Shown: positions 46,102-56,628 of the stretch, piece by piece
How the letters are laid out: each line of letters starts with the position of its first letter
Numbering within the stretch: position 1 is the stretch's first letter
Origin: Chlorops oryzae
Lineage: Eukaryota > Arthropoda > Insecta > Diptera > Chloropidae
Assembly (NCBI GenBank): GCA_020466095.1
Contig: CM035806.1
Location: 70,854,323-70,918,322, forward strand
Length of the DNA: 64,000 bases
Reading direction: 5' to 3'
Notes under the pieces: model-generated
Seen by the model: only the letters and a program-made list of their open reading frames with translations
Told to the model about the DNA's origin: nothing
Databases searched by the model: none
Translations under genes and position numbers: made by a program

Positions 46102-46694
46102 AGAAATAAAATTTTTTCTAAACTAATATTACTCTTAATCGATTGCTGGTTCAGTCAATGTAAGCGTTAATTCTCTATGTGTTGGGTTTCTTACAGATAA
46201 ATTCAATCTTACATAAAAAAATTTATTAAAAAAATTTTGAATTGTGCCGATTTATTAGCAAGGGTGCGATATGTTATGTGTTTTTCGAACTTAAGGTCCC
46301 AGTAATTTTTATTTATTTTTCGATATTTCGCCCTGCTCTGAAGAGCATCATCAGGAAATTTTTATTAAAAAATTATTAGTATTAGCATATTCCACTGTTT
46401 ATAAAGACTTTAAAAGAGAGCAACAACAACAAAACAAAAAAACAAAAAAAAACAAAAAAAAATTCTACATTTAACATTTAATTCCAGCAAGCTGTTCGTT
46501 ATATTTTTGGTCGTTTTTTCTTTAAAACAAAATCCAAAAAGTGCCTTAAAATGAGAAATATCCCTTAAATTAGAATTGAATCACAATTATTTTTCAGGTA
46601 TCGTTATTGTAAGATGTTTATAAATATTTATAAACTATTATCATGCCTATATGTAACTGAATATTTTCTTTGTTCACACTAGAAGAGGACATTA
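46102..46694. other. No gene seen; interior of the 7.2-kb inverted-arm element
   Basis: AT-rich. Includes a CAACAACAACAAAACAAAAAA-type A/C-rich stretch near 46425-46465. Nothing else recognised. Confidence 0.4.
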
Positions 46695-47346
46695 TATGTA
46701 TATTTAAAAAAAAAAAACAAATCTGACGTCACGTATTTTCATTGCTTCGCACAAGCTTACGAAATCGAAATCAATGCAACATTGATGCAACCACTCGGGC
46801 TGCATGAAAAATGTATAGCATATGCAAAGGGATTTTTTTGCGATTTTTCTTCTGATTTAAGGTAAAAAATTTAAACTTTGAAGTACAAAAACGGTATAAA
46901 GGAGCTCTCGGATACAGTTGGTGTACTCCAGGGAGTTGTCGAGTTCTGTTTTGCCGTCATTTTAGTCAAAACATGTTCATAAAATTCGTAACGGCTTGGG
47001 AGCTATTGGCCAGAAATTGTAAAATGAGGTGAAAAATTTGTAAAAATTTTTCAGGTTTTTGCTATTTCAGTTACTAGATAGAAGTTTTTTGGGTCAGGTA
47101 TTAATACAGTTCTTTTCTCCATGTCTTAAGCTAAATCTTTGTTAAAGACAGGAAAGTAAAATATTAAACCATTTTCGAGATAAAGCCATTGGAAAAAGGA
47201 CAAAATTGTGTATTTTAAGTCGCGGACACAATTTCCAAAATCGAATTATATTTGAACACGAGCAAAACTAGGAAAACTAAATAAAGGGATTTCCTATATT
47301 TATCAAGTACTTTCAAGATCTGCAGTCAAAACTTTGTCAACATTTG

Positions 47347-48238
47347 ATAACCTCGAAAATGTGTCACTGTGTTATCATAGGAGCGGATGCCAACTCCCAT
47401 CATCAGGTCAGACCATAGTTATATTACCTTTATAGTTGGGGAGTTAAGTACTAAAAATCCGGCTATGTTCACGAATAGGAAGCGTACAAACTGAGATAAG
47501 TTTCAATCCTCCCTAGAGTTGATCCGACACCTACTCCCATCCAGAGCAAACAGAGCTTATATGAAACAGTAGACACTTTCACGTTGGCCTACGAAACAGC
47601 GGCCAAAGCAGCATGTATCCCCACTAAACGTACGGGCACACTCAAGCCTCCTTGGTGGACTGCGGGAATCGCGAACCTAAGGAGGAACTGTAGAAAATGC
47701 TTCAATGAAGCCAAAAGAAACTGGGAATGGCAATCCTATAGGGAGAGCCTCCGAATATTCAAGTACGTCGTCAGGAAAGCGAAGCGATCGTCCTGGAGAA
47801 CCTTCTGTGATAAAATAGAAGGCGTCTCCGAAACGAACCGCCTACGCAAAATCCTAAGCTCGTCGCTAAGGTACCCAGGGTGCATTCAAAGGAAGAACGG
47901 GACCTGGACCGATACTCCCTCAGAAACCCTGGAGGTCCTCCTGGACACTCACTTTCCAGGAAGCTACCAGGAGTCTGAGCACAGACTTCCTCTAATACAT
48001 CACTCCTCTGATTCTTATCCCTCCCCAAGAAGGAGAATAAGTCAGAACCATGTCAGATGGGCGATCAAATCGTTTACCCCTTTTAAATCCCCTGGCCCAG
48101 ATGGCATCATACCAGCCGACCTGCAACACTCGTCGCAGTGGGCGATTCCCTGGCTTACAGTGATTTACAATGCCTGTATGAAGTTCTCTCATATTCCCGT
48201 TAAATGGCGTGAGTACAGAGTAAAATTCATAGGTCCGT
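47347..48238 (+). pseudogene. LOA-like LINE ORF2, continuation, truncated in the reverse transcriptase
   Basis: Starts at VIIGADANSHHQV (second endonuclease block), passes through several stops to about 47570, then is open for 218 codons: TLKPPWWTAGIANLRRNCRK, YRESLRIFKYVVRKAKRSSW, and RT motif 1 FKSPGPDGIIPADLQ, ending at VKWREYRVKFI. A MITE-like insertion follows and the catalytic YxDD region is missing. The WW-x-RK and KAKRxSWRxFC patterns are typical of LOA/Jockey-group ORF2. Confidence 0.85.
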
Positions 48239-48398
48239 GAAGCTGCACCCCCATTTTCAGCAAAATCAGGCATTTTTGTCTGAGAATCACGTACTTTTTA
48301 TGTGCTATTTATGTACCGACTTAAAAAATTTTTGTGCTTGTCCTTGTCAGATTTGAAGGACGAAATTAATTTGTATGAAAAGGGGGGTGTAGCTTCAC
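48237..48398. mobile_element. Small MITE truncating the LOA-like LINE
   Basis: Ends GTGAAGCTGCACCCCCATTT and (reverse) GTGAAGCTACACCCCCCTTT. No clear duplication. It ends the LINE reading frame. Confidence 0.65.
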
Positions 48399-48663
48399 AC
48401 CGTAAAAATTGGCACTTAACGAATTTTTTGAAAAATGGTTTATAGGTGGGAATTATGTGCTATTTATGTGCTCTCATTCTATGGATAAAATAAATTTTTA
48501 TTTCAAAAATTTAAGGATTAAATCGACGAAAATTGATTTTGGCAAGAACATTTTACCAAAAAATACCCAGTCAAAAACGTTTTTATCACAATTAAACTTT
48601 TTTATACATATAATATATTTATATTTTATTCTTTAAAAAAAATAACAAATTTTTTTTAAAGAT

Positions 48664-49040
48664 GTTAAAAAAATTTCATCCTTCAACAAGGTTCGAACCT
48701 ATACGCAAGGGTCAATGTAAGCTAGCTAGAACACGCGGATCCATTAACAGACCGATCGATTTAACAGAGGGACAATTCGTGCTGTAACAGGGAATTAACA
48801 TTGAAATGTTACAGAATCTGATCGGAAAAGTACTCTCGTCATTATGCTTACAACATTTATAGCGTTTATAACAGCGCCTGCTACGTTGGCAATGCAGCGT
48901 AAAGGATGAGTGCTAGTCCCGGAAGCAGGAGGCATCCGGTTCGAGGCTCATGGAAGTATATAATTTTGTTTTTTCAACTTTAATTTGGTTTTTTATTTTT
49001 GGATATATTTTTATTTTAATTTAATAGAATAGAAAAAAAT
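48664..49040. repeat. tRNA-derived SINE-like fragments
   Basis: Two B-box-like words occur: GGTTCGAACC near 48690 (either strand) and GGTTCGAGGCT near 48935. The second is the start of the repeat shared with 8941-9060. A weak A-box-like TTGGCAATGCAG lies about 50 bp before it. Suggestive of decayed tRNA-related SINEs; I cannot fold an intact tRNA. Confidence 0.4.
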
Positions 49041-49134
49041 ATTCTTCTAAAGAGCGCTACTAGAATTGTGGCAACGAAACAGTAAAGGGAAGAGCCTATA
49101 GAAAAATTTATTTATTTTTATTAGACTACAGCTA

Positions 49135-49293
49135 GAAACAGTCGCCGCGTATCGTATCGTTTCGTATAGTAACGTGACGTGGCGTGTCAGCTGATTCAAC
49201 CCAGTATATGGGAAATGTGTATATCGACCAGTCATAACTCGTCCGCCACGTCACGTTACGACACGATACGATACGATACGCGGCGACTGTTTC
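49135..49293. mobile_element. MITE with GAAACAGTCGCCGCG ends, TA duplication
   Basis: Inverted ends of about 50 bp (GAAACAGTCGCCGCGTATCG onward, through AACGTGACGTGGCG), with TA on both sides. The arms contain tandem CGTAT words. A TA target is typical of Tc1/mariner-type MITEs. Confidence 0.8.
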
Positions 49294-49295
49294 TA

Positions 49296-49882
49296 CCTTA
49301 AGATCTAAGAGTTTGTTTGTATGAAAGCTTGTCTATGCTTATCTGTCAAATAATCGACTGCCCCCAAATTCTAAGTATTTCTGGTTGGAATGAATAAGCT
49401 GGAAACCGAAAACAAGACCGACGAGGAAATCACATGAGTGATGACACGCAATTGAATTTTTCCTATTTTTAGAAATAAGACTGTTCAAAGTAGTTTTTAA
49501 AATTTCGATTAATGAAAATGCTGTTGAAAGATTTCAAATATAGAAACTTCGGAAATTAAAACTTTAAGTTTGTTCGTATTTTCGTGCATAATTTCGTTCA
49601 AAGCACGCGTATTTTCATACCGTAGCGTATTTGCATTTGACAGTTTTGTGTATGACAAGACTACTTGATTTATTTGTGATTTCAGTCGAAAAAAAAGACT
49701 CTTAAACCCCGTTCGAGAATATATTTATGAGGTAGTAACCAAATTTGAAGCTGAAGGAACGATGTGGACCTTAAACGTGGATTCAGCAACTCCGACAGCA
49801 TATAATACGCATAGTGAGATCCCTGGGCTCGACACATTTTCTATATTTAATGCAAATTTAATTTAAATATATATTTAAGACT
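49296..49882. other. No gene seen
   Basis: AT-rich unassigned DNA. Confidence 0.4.
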
Positions 49883-49884
49883 AA

Positions 49885-50359
49885 GGGCCAATATTACCAA
49901 GCATATTTAAAAATTTTTTTAAATAAAAATCCGATTTTGGTTTTTACCATTCCAATTTTAAAAAAAATTTTAAAAATATTTTAAATCACCTCGTTTAAAT
50001 ATGATATCTATTTTGAGTTCGATTTTTAAAAACCAGCTGTTTCGAAAAATTCAAAGAAATTATTTAAAAAAAAAATGCAGTTTCGGAAATAACACAATAC
50101 GAAAGACAGGACTAAAAGCTTTGGAGTCACAGGGCAGCAATTTGGAGTACGAAACAATCGTTAGAATGGCTCTTTATAGAATCTGTTTTTAAAAATAACG
50201 ATCTAATCAGCCGTCAAATGTACTCACAGCCCTGGAAGTAGACGGTGCTGCCGTAAATTTCGATGCTTAAAAATTTCAATATTGAAAATGGAGTTTATTT
50301 TAAAAAAATCGTAATTTTATTTTTTAAAACTTATTAAATATGCTTGGTAATATTGGCCC
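49885..50359. mobile_element. MITE with GGGCCAATATTACC ends
   Basis: Inverted ends GGGCCAATATTACCAAGCAT with further TATTTAA on both sides, flanked by TAA and TTA. TWA flanks and GGGC start suggest PIF/Harbinger. The interior ORF (50001-50192) is not convincing. Confidence 0.8.
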
Positions 50360-50574
50360 TTATTCTTATATTTTGCAATAAGCTTTTACTTTTACTTTTA
50401 ACTCTTAAGGTTTCTTAATTTCTATTTACAAAGACAGCAGACAAAAATGAAGGTGTAAAGAGCAACACATAATTGATATGAAGAGAACCATAACGGATTA
50501 TGACATATTTTGTCTCTTTCTCTTACCATCAGCTATTTATTAAATTTAAAAACTCTGGCACACCTGCATGCGCA

Positions 50575-50665
50575 TGAAAATCCGCATCGATAATTGCGGA
50601 CGCGATTGCGGATGCAGATGTTGAAATTCTTGCAGAAGCCACGCACTTGCGGATGCGGATGCGAA
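50575..50665. repeat. Degenerate GCGGAT / GGATGC repeat
   Basis: GCGGATGCGGATGCG, GCGGACGCGATTGCGGATGC and GCATCGATAATTGC words over about 90 bp, probably a decayed hexanucleotide microsatellite. Confidence 0.55.
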
Positions 50666-50698
50666 TATACGCAATACCTCTGCTTTAAACTTATAAAC

Positions 50699-51165
50699 CA
50701 GTGATTGCCAAACCCACAAAACGATACATCTGCTTCGTATTTTAATGTAACGATGTGCATGCACTGCGCAAAAATTACCAGTCAAAACAAAAATGCGAGC
50801 CGCATATTTCAGTGAGACAATAAAAATCGGAATTTTTACTGATTTTCAAGGACCTAACAGAATTTGGACATTAGATTAGAGATTTTTTCACTTTCGAGAA
50901 TATATATATACTTCTACTTCAAATAAGAACAAGAAATTTCTAAATAAAAATTTTTTTTTTTTTAATATGTAGCTCCAAATACGGTCTGTGGAAAGCAGTG
51001 TTATAAAAATGTTTTAATTTTTCTTGATAGCTACGTTCTTCCGTATAAAAAATGTACGCATTAAAATCAATATTTTATTGCTGCTATGTCTTTTTCAGAG
51101 TGTAAACATAAAATAAAAGGCAAGCGAATACACCCTTCCCGTTCGACAGTTTTCATATGACTGAT
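50699..51165 (+). mobile_element. Non-autonomous hAT MITE, copy 3, 3' truncated
   Basis: Starts CAGTGATTGCCAAACCCACA, collinear with the other copies, and stops at CATATGACTGAT, where copies 1 and 2 continue for about 180 bp more. The following segment CAAGGTGTATTTAACAAGG resembles 9118-9144. Confidence 0.85.
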
Positions 51166-52195
51166 CAAGGTGTATTTAACAAGGTGACAGTACAAAATCG
51201 TATTCTTCTTCTTATTCATTATTCTCAAATGAGAGTTGTCAAAATTGACGTTTGTTTGTTAACATTTTCTTATTGACGTTTGTTTGTTTACGTCAATTTT
51301 GAAAAGTGAAATTTGAATTTTTGATTTTCTTTAAAACAAAAAAAAAACAAGAATTTAAATCTTATATATTAATAGGCGAGCACAAAAAGTTTAATGCTTA
51401 TAACTTTAGTTATATACTTTCTTTTGAGCTGAAATTTTAACAGATGGTAGATATTATCAAAATCTATTGCGGGGAGTATAAATGGGCTATATCTGACTTC
51501 TATATCTACTTTTATCGGCGAAAGAGTTTTTCAATAAACCCATTTTTGCTCTTTCCGTGCTCTTAATTTTCATGTGCTAATTTCAGCGTTGTTTTTGTTG
51601 TTGTTTCATAGCAGAGGTTGCTTCCGTGCTTGGTACGTTAAGAGTAAAAGACAAAGAGAATAAAATATCACAAACAATTATAAGCAGTGCTGCCAGCTCC
51701 TCAGAAGCAAAATACACTAAAACTTAGTGATTTAACATAAAATTTTGAAAACGTTTCTTGAACATTTATTTATTAGAAATCACTAAATCTATAATATTAA
51801 CAATTTTAAAAAATTGCTTTTATTGAGAAACAAAAAGTGTGCACGCAAACAATAATGGTTGAAGATAACAACAACAATATAAGTATGCACATTTGGTATG
51901 AACGCAACAAAAATAGCTAAGCGCTAAATGCGCTAGATCTAAAAAGCGCTAAGGTGGCATCACTGGCTATTTGCTTTCATACGCTCTCAATGTTATGTAT
52001 GCATTTAAGTATGTCCCATCCGGAAATGTCCCGGTGAAACAATCAATCATTTCAGCGTGACATAGAGCCGCGACTCCTCCTGATTATACACCAACTTTCT
52101 AATGAAATTAACACACAAGCGGCATTGGCAGTCATAAGAGCATATGTCACGAGTTGGTCATCGAAAGTGGAGTAGATCTACTCCGTCGTACCGAT
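51166..52195. other. No gene seen
   Basis: AT-rich. GACGTTTGTTTGTT occurs twice near 51249 and 51278, with part of an inverted copy of CAAAATTGACGT. Otherwise unassigned. Confidence 0.4.
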
Positions 52196-52318
52196 ACCTC
52201 TATCGATGACAGTGCCATTGGAGTTGCGATGAATAGCATTACCTCTCGATGACACTGCCATTGCAATTGCGATAAAAAGCACCTTCTCTCGATGGCAATG
52301 CCATTGCAATTGAGAAGT
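52196..52318 (+). repeat. 43-45-bp tandem repeat, nearly three copies
   Basis: Units contain CTCTCGATGAC, TGCCATTGCAATTGCGAT and AAAGCACC-like ends, starting near 52197, 52242 and 52285. Confidence 0.8.
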
Positions 52319-52622
52319 ACTCAAATTTTCCCCTTGATATTCTTGGTGAAAACATTGATGAATTTGTCCTTTATGAGAATTTTTCCGGCTGGGATTGACA
52401 TACTTAAATGCACACATACATTGAAGGCTCAGTTACTCTTGAATTGAATTATTAAAACATAACAAAAACGAATCCAATATTCTTCGTATTAGGCTCGTTT
52501 AAAAGGTAATTTTGTAAATTTTTCTAATATGCATACCGAACATGCTCGTTCTTGTTCCTACGGCATCTATATCATAGATTGAAGTTCGTGAGGTATTTTT
52601 CTTTAATTTAAGCCTAATCTTG

Positions 52623-53090
52623 TATGGAGACCCCCCTAAGGAGGGGAGATAGAGGGTAGGTATGTTCGAAGAAAATGTTTAAAGTAAAAACATAATGGGG
52701 GTCGGTCATACAAATCATCTCTCTAGGAGGGGTTTGACTGTAGTGACGGCCATTTTTAATGAAAATTTGATAAAATGAAAGTAATTTTGTATGGGGCCCA
52801 CCTAAGAAGGGGAGATAGGGGGTAAGTATATTTAGGTGAAATGTGTAAAATAAAATAAAAGTTGAGATTAGTCATACATTTTAACCCATTTATGCCATTG
52901 GTGCGTGCTTTGCACCAATTTTAAAAAAGGGTACTTTTATATGGGAGCCCCCTTAAGGAGGGGAGATAGGGGGAAATTTTGTTCAGATAAAATGTTACGG
53001 AGGAAAAATTAATGGGGGTCGCTCTCACATTTTACCCACTTTCTGACCTCCCTTACAGAGTTATGGCGACATTAGTAAGATTTGGCGGGG
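52623..53090 (+). repeat. 150-167-bp tandem repeat with CCCCCTAAGGAGGGG hairpin
   Basis: Three units begin TATGG at 52623, 52790 and 52940. Each has the CCCCCTTAAGGAGGGG-type hairpin, GGAGATAGGGGG, and (units 1 and 3) AATGGGGGTCG. The function is unknown. Confidence 0.75.
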
Positions 53091-53301
53091 TTTTTTGAAC
53101 TTTGACCCCCGTGGGGCACGTCTAAGCGTCGTCCTACAGAAAAAAAATTTTGGCCCATAAAGTTTTTCGAGGAACCCTACAAAATGAGACCACCCCACCT
53201 AAGAAATTCCAAAATGTCGTTTTTAACGTCATGTCTAGTATACATGCTAAAAGTATTAACCGCTCGTTTTTAATTCAGAAATCATTCATTAATGTAATCA
53301 G

Positions 53302-53329
53302 GTGATTGCGGATGTTATTCTCCTACAGA
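53302..53329 (+). pseudogene. Possible upstream exon of the third P/THAP-like gene
   Basis: TTCTCCTACAGA is followed by a strong donor GTAAGT at 53330. Joined across the gypsy insertion, 53330-53383 plus 62815-62818 would make an intron of about 58 nt with a T-rich tract and ATAG acceptor. The exon start is a guess. Confidence 0.35.
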
Positions 53330-53383
53330 GTAAGTGCACAAAAGCGATTAAGTTCGGTTACAAATAATTTTTTTATTTCATTT

Positions 53384-55344
53384 TGTAACGAACGCTCTCT
53401 TGCATGTGTATGACGTATACATATCAAGTCCTATCAACTCTCTGCTGGTTCTGCCCATCCGGCTTTGCTCAGGGAAAATGGGGGAGTTCTTGCATCGAGT
53501 TGAAAGGGGGCAAGTTCATAAATTTAAAATTTTTCCATGGGGCAGAAAAAACTACAAAGAATATATACGGACAGACTCAAAGATTCACAAACTACGGAAA
53601 AGTGGGTGGGATACCATCAATTTTTGGCGGAAGGAGTATAAGCTGATGTTTAACCTTCCTTCGTCTTTACCCTCCCTTCCATCAAAGGCGTTTTTAATTT
53701 ATGCCTTTTCCCAATTAGTAGACGGATTAAATGGCCTAACTTAGATCACCGCATGCGTCCATATCAACAGCCATATCTTTGTGCTTAACAATTCATCATT
53801 TTATTCAATAAAAAAAATTATAATTCGCGTTCGTTAATGTGGGTAAGCTTCACGCTAGCAAGAAAAGTTGGTGGAGGTTAACCCCAAAAGAAGTTTCAAA
53901 TTCAAAATCCTATGCTGGGCCCGCATACTGTATGCTATTTGGATATAGTGGACCTAATTCGACCGACGCACGGCAGCGTGTAACTAACTTGTCGATGAAT
54001 AACTTAAATACTATACAGGTGGTAAATATTATCTTAGATCTACATTGTCTTATTATATATCTTTACTTTTCTTTGTTTACATAATGTTTTACTTTTCTTT
54101 TTTTTTCTTTTTGTTTTTTTTTTTTTTTTCTTAGATCTTCAAAAATTTAAATCACGATTAATCACAAAAATGGTGCGGTGAACTTGAAGTAGATTTTAAT
54201 AAGGTTCACTTGAATTTAGTAGCAAACTAAGCATTTAGACTCATACAAGGTCTTGTTTGATAATTTATATTTGAAATCAAATTGTCTGCCAGTTATCCCG
54301 CGGACAGAATTCACGAGCAAGTTGTGAATCAAAAAAATATGTTCGTTGACAGTGAATCCTCTTTTAACGCACTTGAATTATATACCACCACAACACGAGG
54401 TCTTTATCAAGTTCACCGTTTAAATTCACCCTTTTTGTGATTTCACATTACCCGTGATTTCCTTTTTTTTTTTTTTATTTGTCTTGAGTATTTTCTTTGG
54501 AAATTCGGATTTCTACTTGGGTTTGCTTGCTTTGGCTTTGAAATTTGTGCAGCCTTTAATTAATAAATATCACTCTTTTGGATTGACTTACATTCAGCTC
54601 CACAAGCAAATTTGGGTTAATCTCACCGTCATTCGGCAGCAAAAAAAATGCAAGCGGCCGGCGCGCTCGGAACGTCCCCTGTAGCCAGTGGATCCGGAGC
54701 TCTCAGGCGTCATCAACCCTTTTAAATTCCTTTTGGGGATCGAGTGGCGGATACGCTACTGCATAGGGTGTCTGAGGTACGCGATGCCGTATGTATGGCC
54801 ACGGGCTGAACAAGTGGCGTGTGCCTTTACAAAAGTGTATCTTTGGCTAGAGGGAAAGAGTTGACAACATCCAAGTGGAATTAATACAAGTATTAAAATG
54901 CACTAACATTCTGCTATCATTTGGAGATAAGTTACCTAGTACGTGGGCGATGTCGAGGGATTGGATTTCCCGGTTTCGTGAGGTTAGGTTCACGAGGTGT
55001 GATCCTCGACTCCCTTTTCTGTTCTTTTCTTGGAGATTTTCCTTTCTTACGCGACCAACTATGACGTGAGCGATGGATGCGTTTTATGAATCGTGAATTG
55101 ATTCTTTTTTCCAATTTTATTTTAAAATAAGTTTTCGGATTGCCGGTTTGCTCGACAACGATTAGAAGAAAAAGAAGGAAATTCTCGGAACTTATTATAG
55201 TTGGCTGCGATTACCGCAAATCAGCTGATCGCACGCATGGTCGCTGTTACATGTTAAAGTGATGAAGTGTTGCATTTATTTCGCAAAAGTTTAAGGGCAA
55301 CCTACACGACACGTCATAATTTAAATTTTCTACAGCCCCTCACA
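53384..55344 (-). repeat. Gypsy element 3' LTR
   Basis: Begins TGTAACGAACGCTCTCTTGC on the plus strand and ends GCCCCTCACA; 1961 bp. Small ORFs inside are mirrored in the other LTR and are not genes. Confidence 0.95.
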
Positions 55345-55466
55345 AAACAGGTTCTTATTAAGACGAGTCGCTAATAAGAAGCTGAGAAAAGGGCTTTGTG
55401 TTTTATGAGTTAAATCTCCAAATGTCCTTAGCGTGGAATATACCGATTTCCTTCCCACTATCGTCC

Positions 55467-56623
55467 TCAAGGAGGTAATTCGAATTCCCTATTTTCTTTT
55501 TGACAAGAGCTCGTACTCCTACCGGAGCCAAGTTTGGCATTGAAATGAGTAATCATTTTGCTCTGGGGAAAATTTCGCCTTATTACCGTTTCTCCGACTT
55601 TGAAGGTCCTTTCACGGGATCTTAAATCATAGTGGCGTCGATTCTTTTTATTAGCCTTTTCCAGATTTTTAGCAATTCTATCCCTTAGCCACTGAAATTG
55701 GTCATTCCTTGGTAGCTGCACTTCTGGTTCGGATAACATGTTTAGTTTTCGCAATATTTCGTAGTCCTTCCCATGTGTGATCATCTGTTGCCCAAATACT
55801 AGAACATAAGGGGGACTTCCTGTCGCTTGGTGAAGGCTATTCCGGAGTGAGCAACTTATGCTGCTGAGGTATTCATCCCAGTCGCGTTGATCTTTTCGTA
55901 GATAGGATCGAAGGGCTTCATTAATTGACCTATTGACCCTTTCCGCAGCATTACTTTGGGGTGAATACAGAGCGGTACAAATATGTTCAACCCCGAACGA
56001 CTTTAGAAATGTCGTAAATTCTTTGGACTGGAATTGGCTACCGTTATCACTCACGGGGAAAAACAATGGAAAATAGCCTCCCCTAAATAAGCAATTATAT
56101 TTTTGGATGTGAATTTTCTCAGCGGCTTGAGGAAAACAAATTTGCTGAAGTGGTCCAGGACTATAAATATCCCTATGTTACCCTTTCGAGATCTAGGAAA
56201 CGGTCCAATTAAATCGACATATAATCGCTGGAATGGGCGCTCACTTTCAGGGTTATTTCCCATTGGTGGTCGGAGTGTATAGGTTGGGGTCTTTGAGGTT
56301 CTACAGAGTTCACAAGACTGAATATATTTTCGCACTTGAGCTGTCATACCAGGCCAATAAAAGTGTCGACGCAACCGTTCCAAGGTCTTAGCCATCCCAC
56401 CATGAGCGGAAGAAGGGATATTATGAGCAGCATATATGGCTTTCTCTTGTAATGCGGGTGGCACCCATAATTTCCACCTATATGTCTCATCAGATTCACC
56501 GGCTGGCAAGAAAGATCTAAAATACAGGAGATCGTCCTCCACTTTAAAGTCGGGTGAATTTAAAGCACTTACTTTCTCCTTAATTTCAGTATATTCCTGT
56601 GATTTAAAAGCTTCTGAATTCAA
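55467..56623 (-). pseudogene. Gypsy integrase, frameshifted
   Basis: Zinc-binding HHCC part: AHNIPSSAHGGMAK, WPGMTAQVRKYIQSCELC (about 56280-56430). Catalytic core: YVDLIGPFPRSRKGN (first Asp) and VLDHFSKFVFLKPL, then in a second frame from 56066 SDNGSQFQSKEF (second Asp) and YSPQSNAAERVNRS (Glu). The C-terminal part has the GxGxxVxxR-like FKVGETVIRRNFP. The frame changes at about 56.06 kb inside the core, which destroys the enzyme here. Integrase inserts the element cDNA into chromosomes. Confidence 0.93.
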
Positions 56624-56628
56624 GTCAA

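Larger units (their letters stand above)
40191..47345. mobile_element. 7.2-kb element with inverted arms of about 0.65 kb, inserted in the LOA-like LINE
   Basis: The left arm 40191-40836 and right arm 46695-47345 are inverted copies starting AAATGTTGACAAAGTTTTGA, nearly identical (shared TTTGCTCGTGTTCAAATATA and AGCTCTCGGATACAG). Between them lie a second LINE (to 45317) and an hAT MITE (45444-46093). No transposase of its own was recognised, so it is non-autonomous or has lost its gene. A target duplication is not clear. Long inverted arms fit Mutator-like or foldback elements. Confidence 0.75.

Noticed and set aside
48664..48760. Possible tRNA gene around GGTTCGAACC
   Set aside because: A B-box-like word is present but no consistent acceptor stem, D arm or anticodon arm could be formed; kept only as a SINE-like fragment.
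53400..55114. ORFs duplicated at 60862-62580
   Set aside because: They occur identically in both LTRs, are short and domain-free, and are LTR sequence rather than genes.
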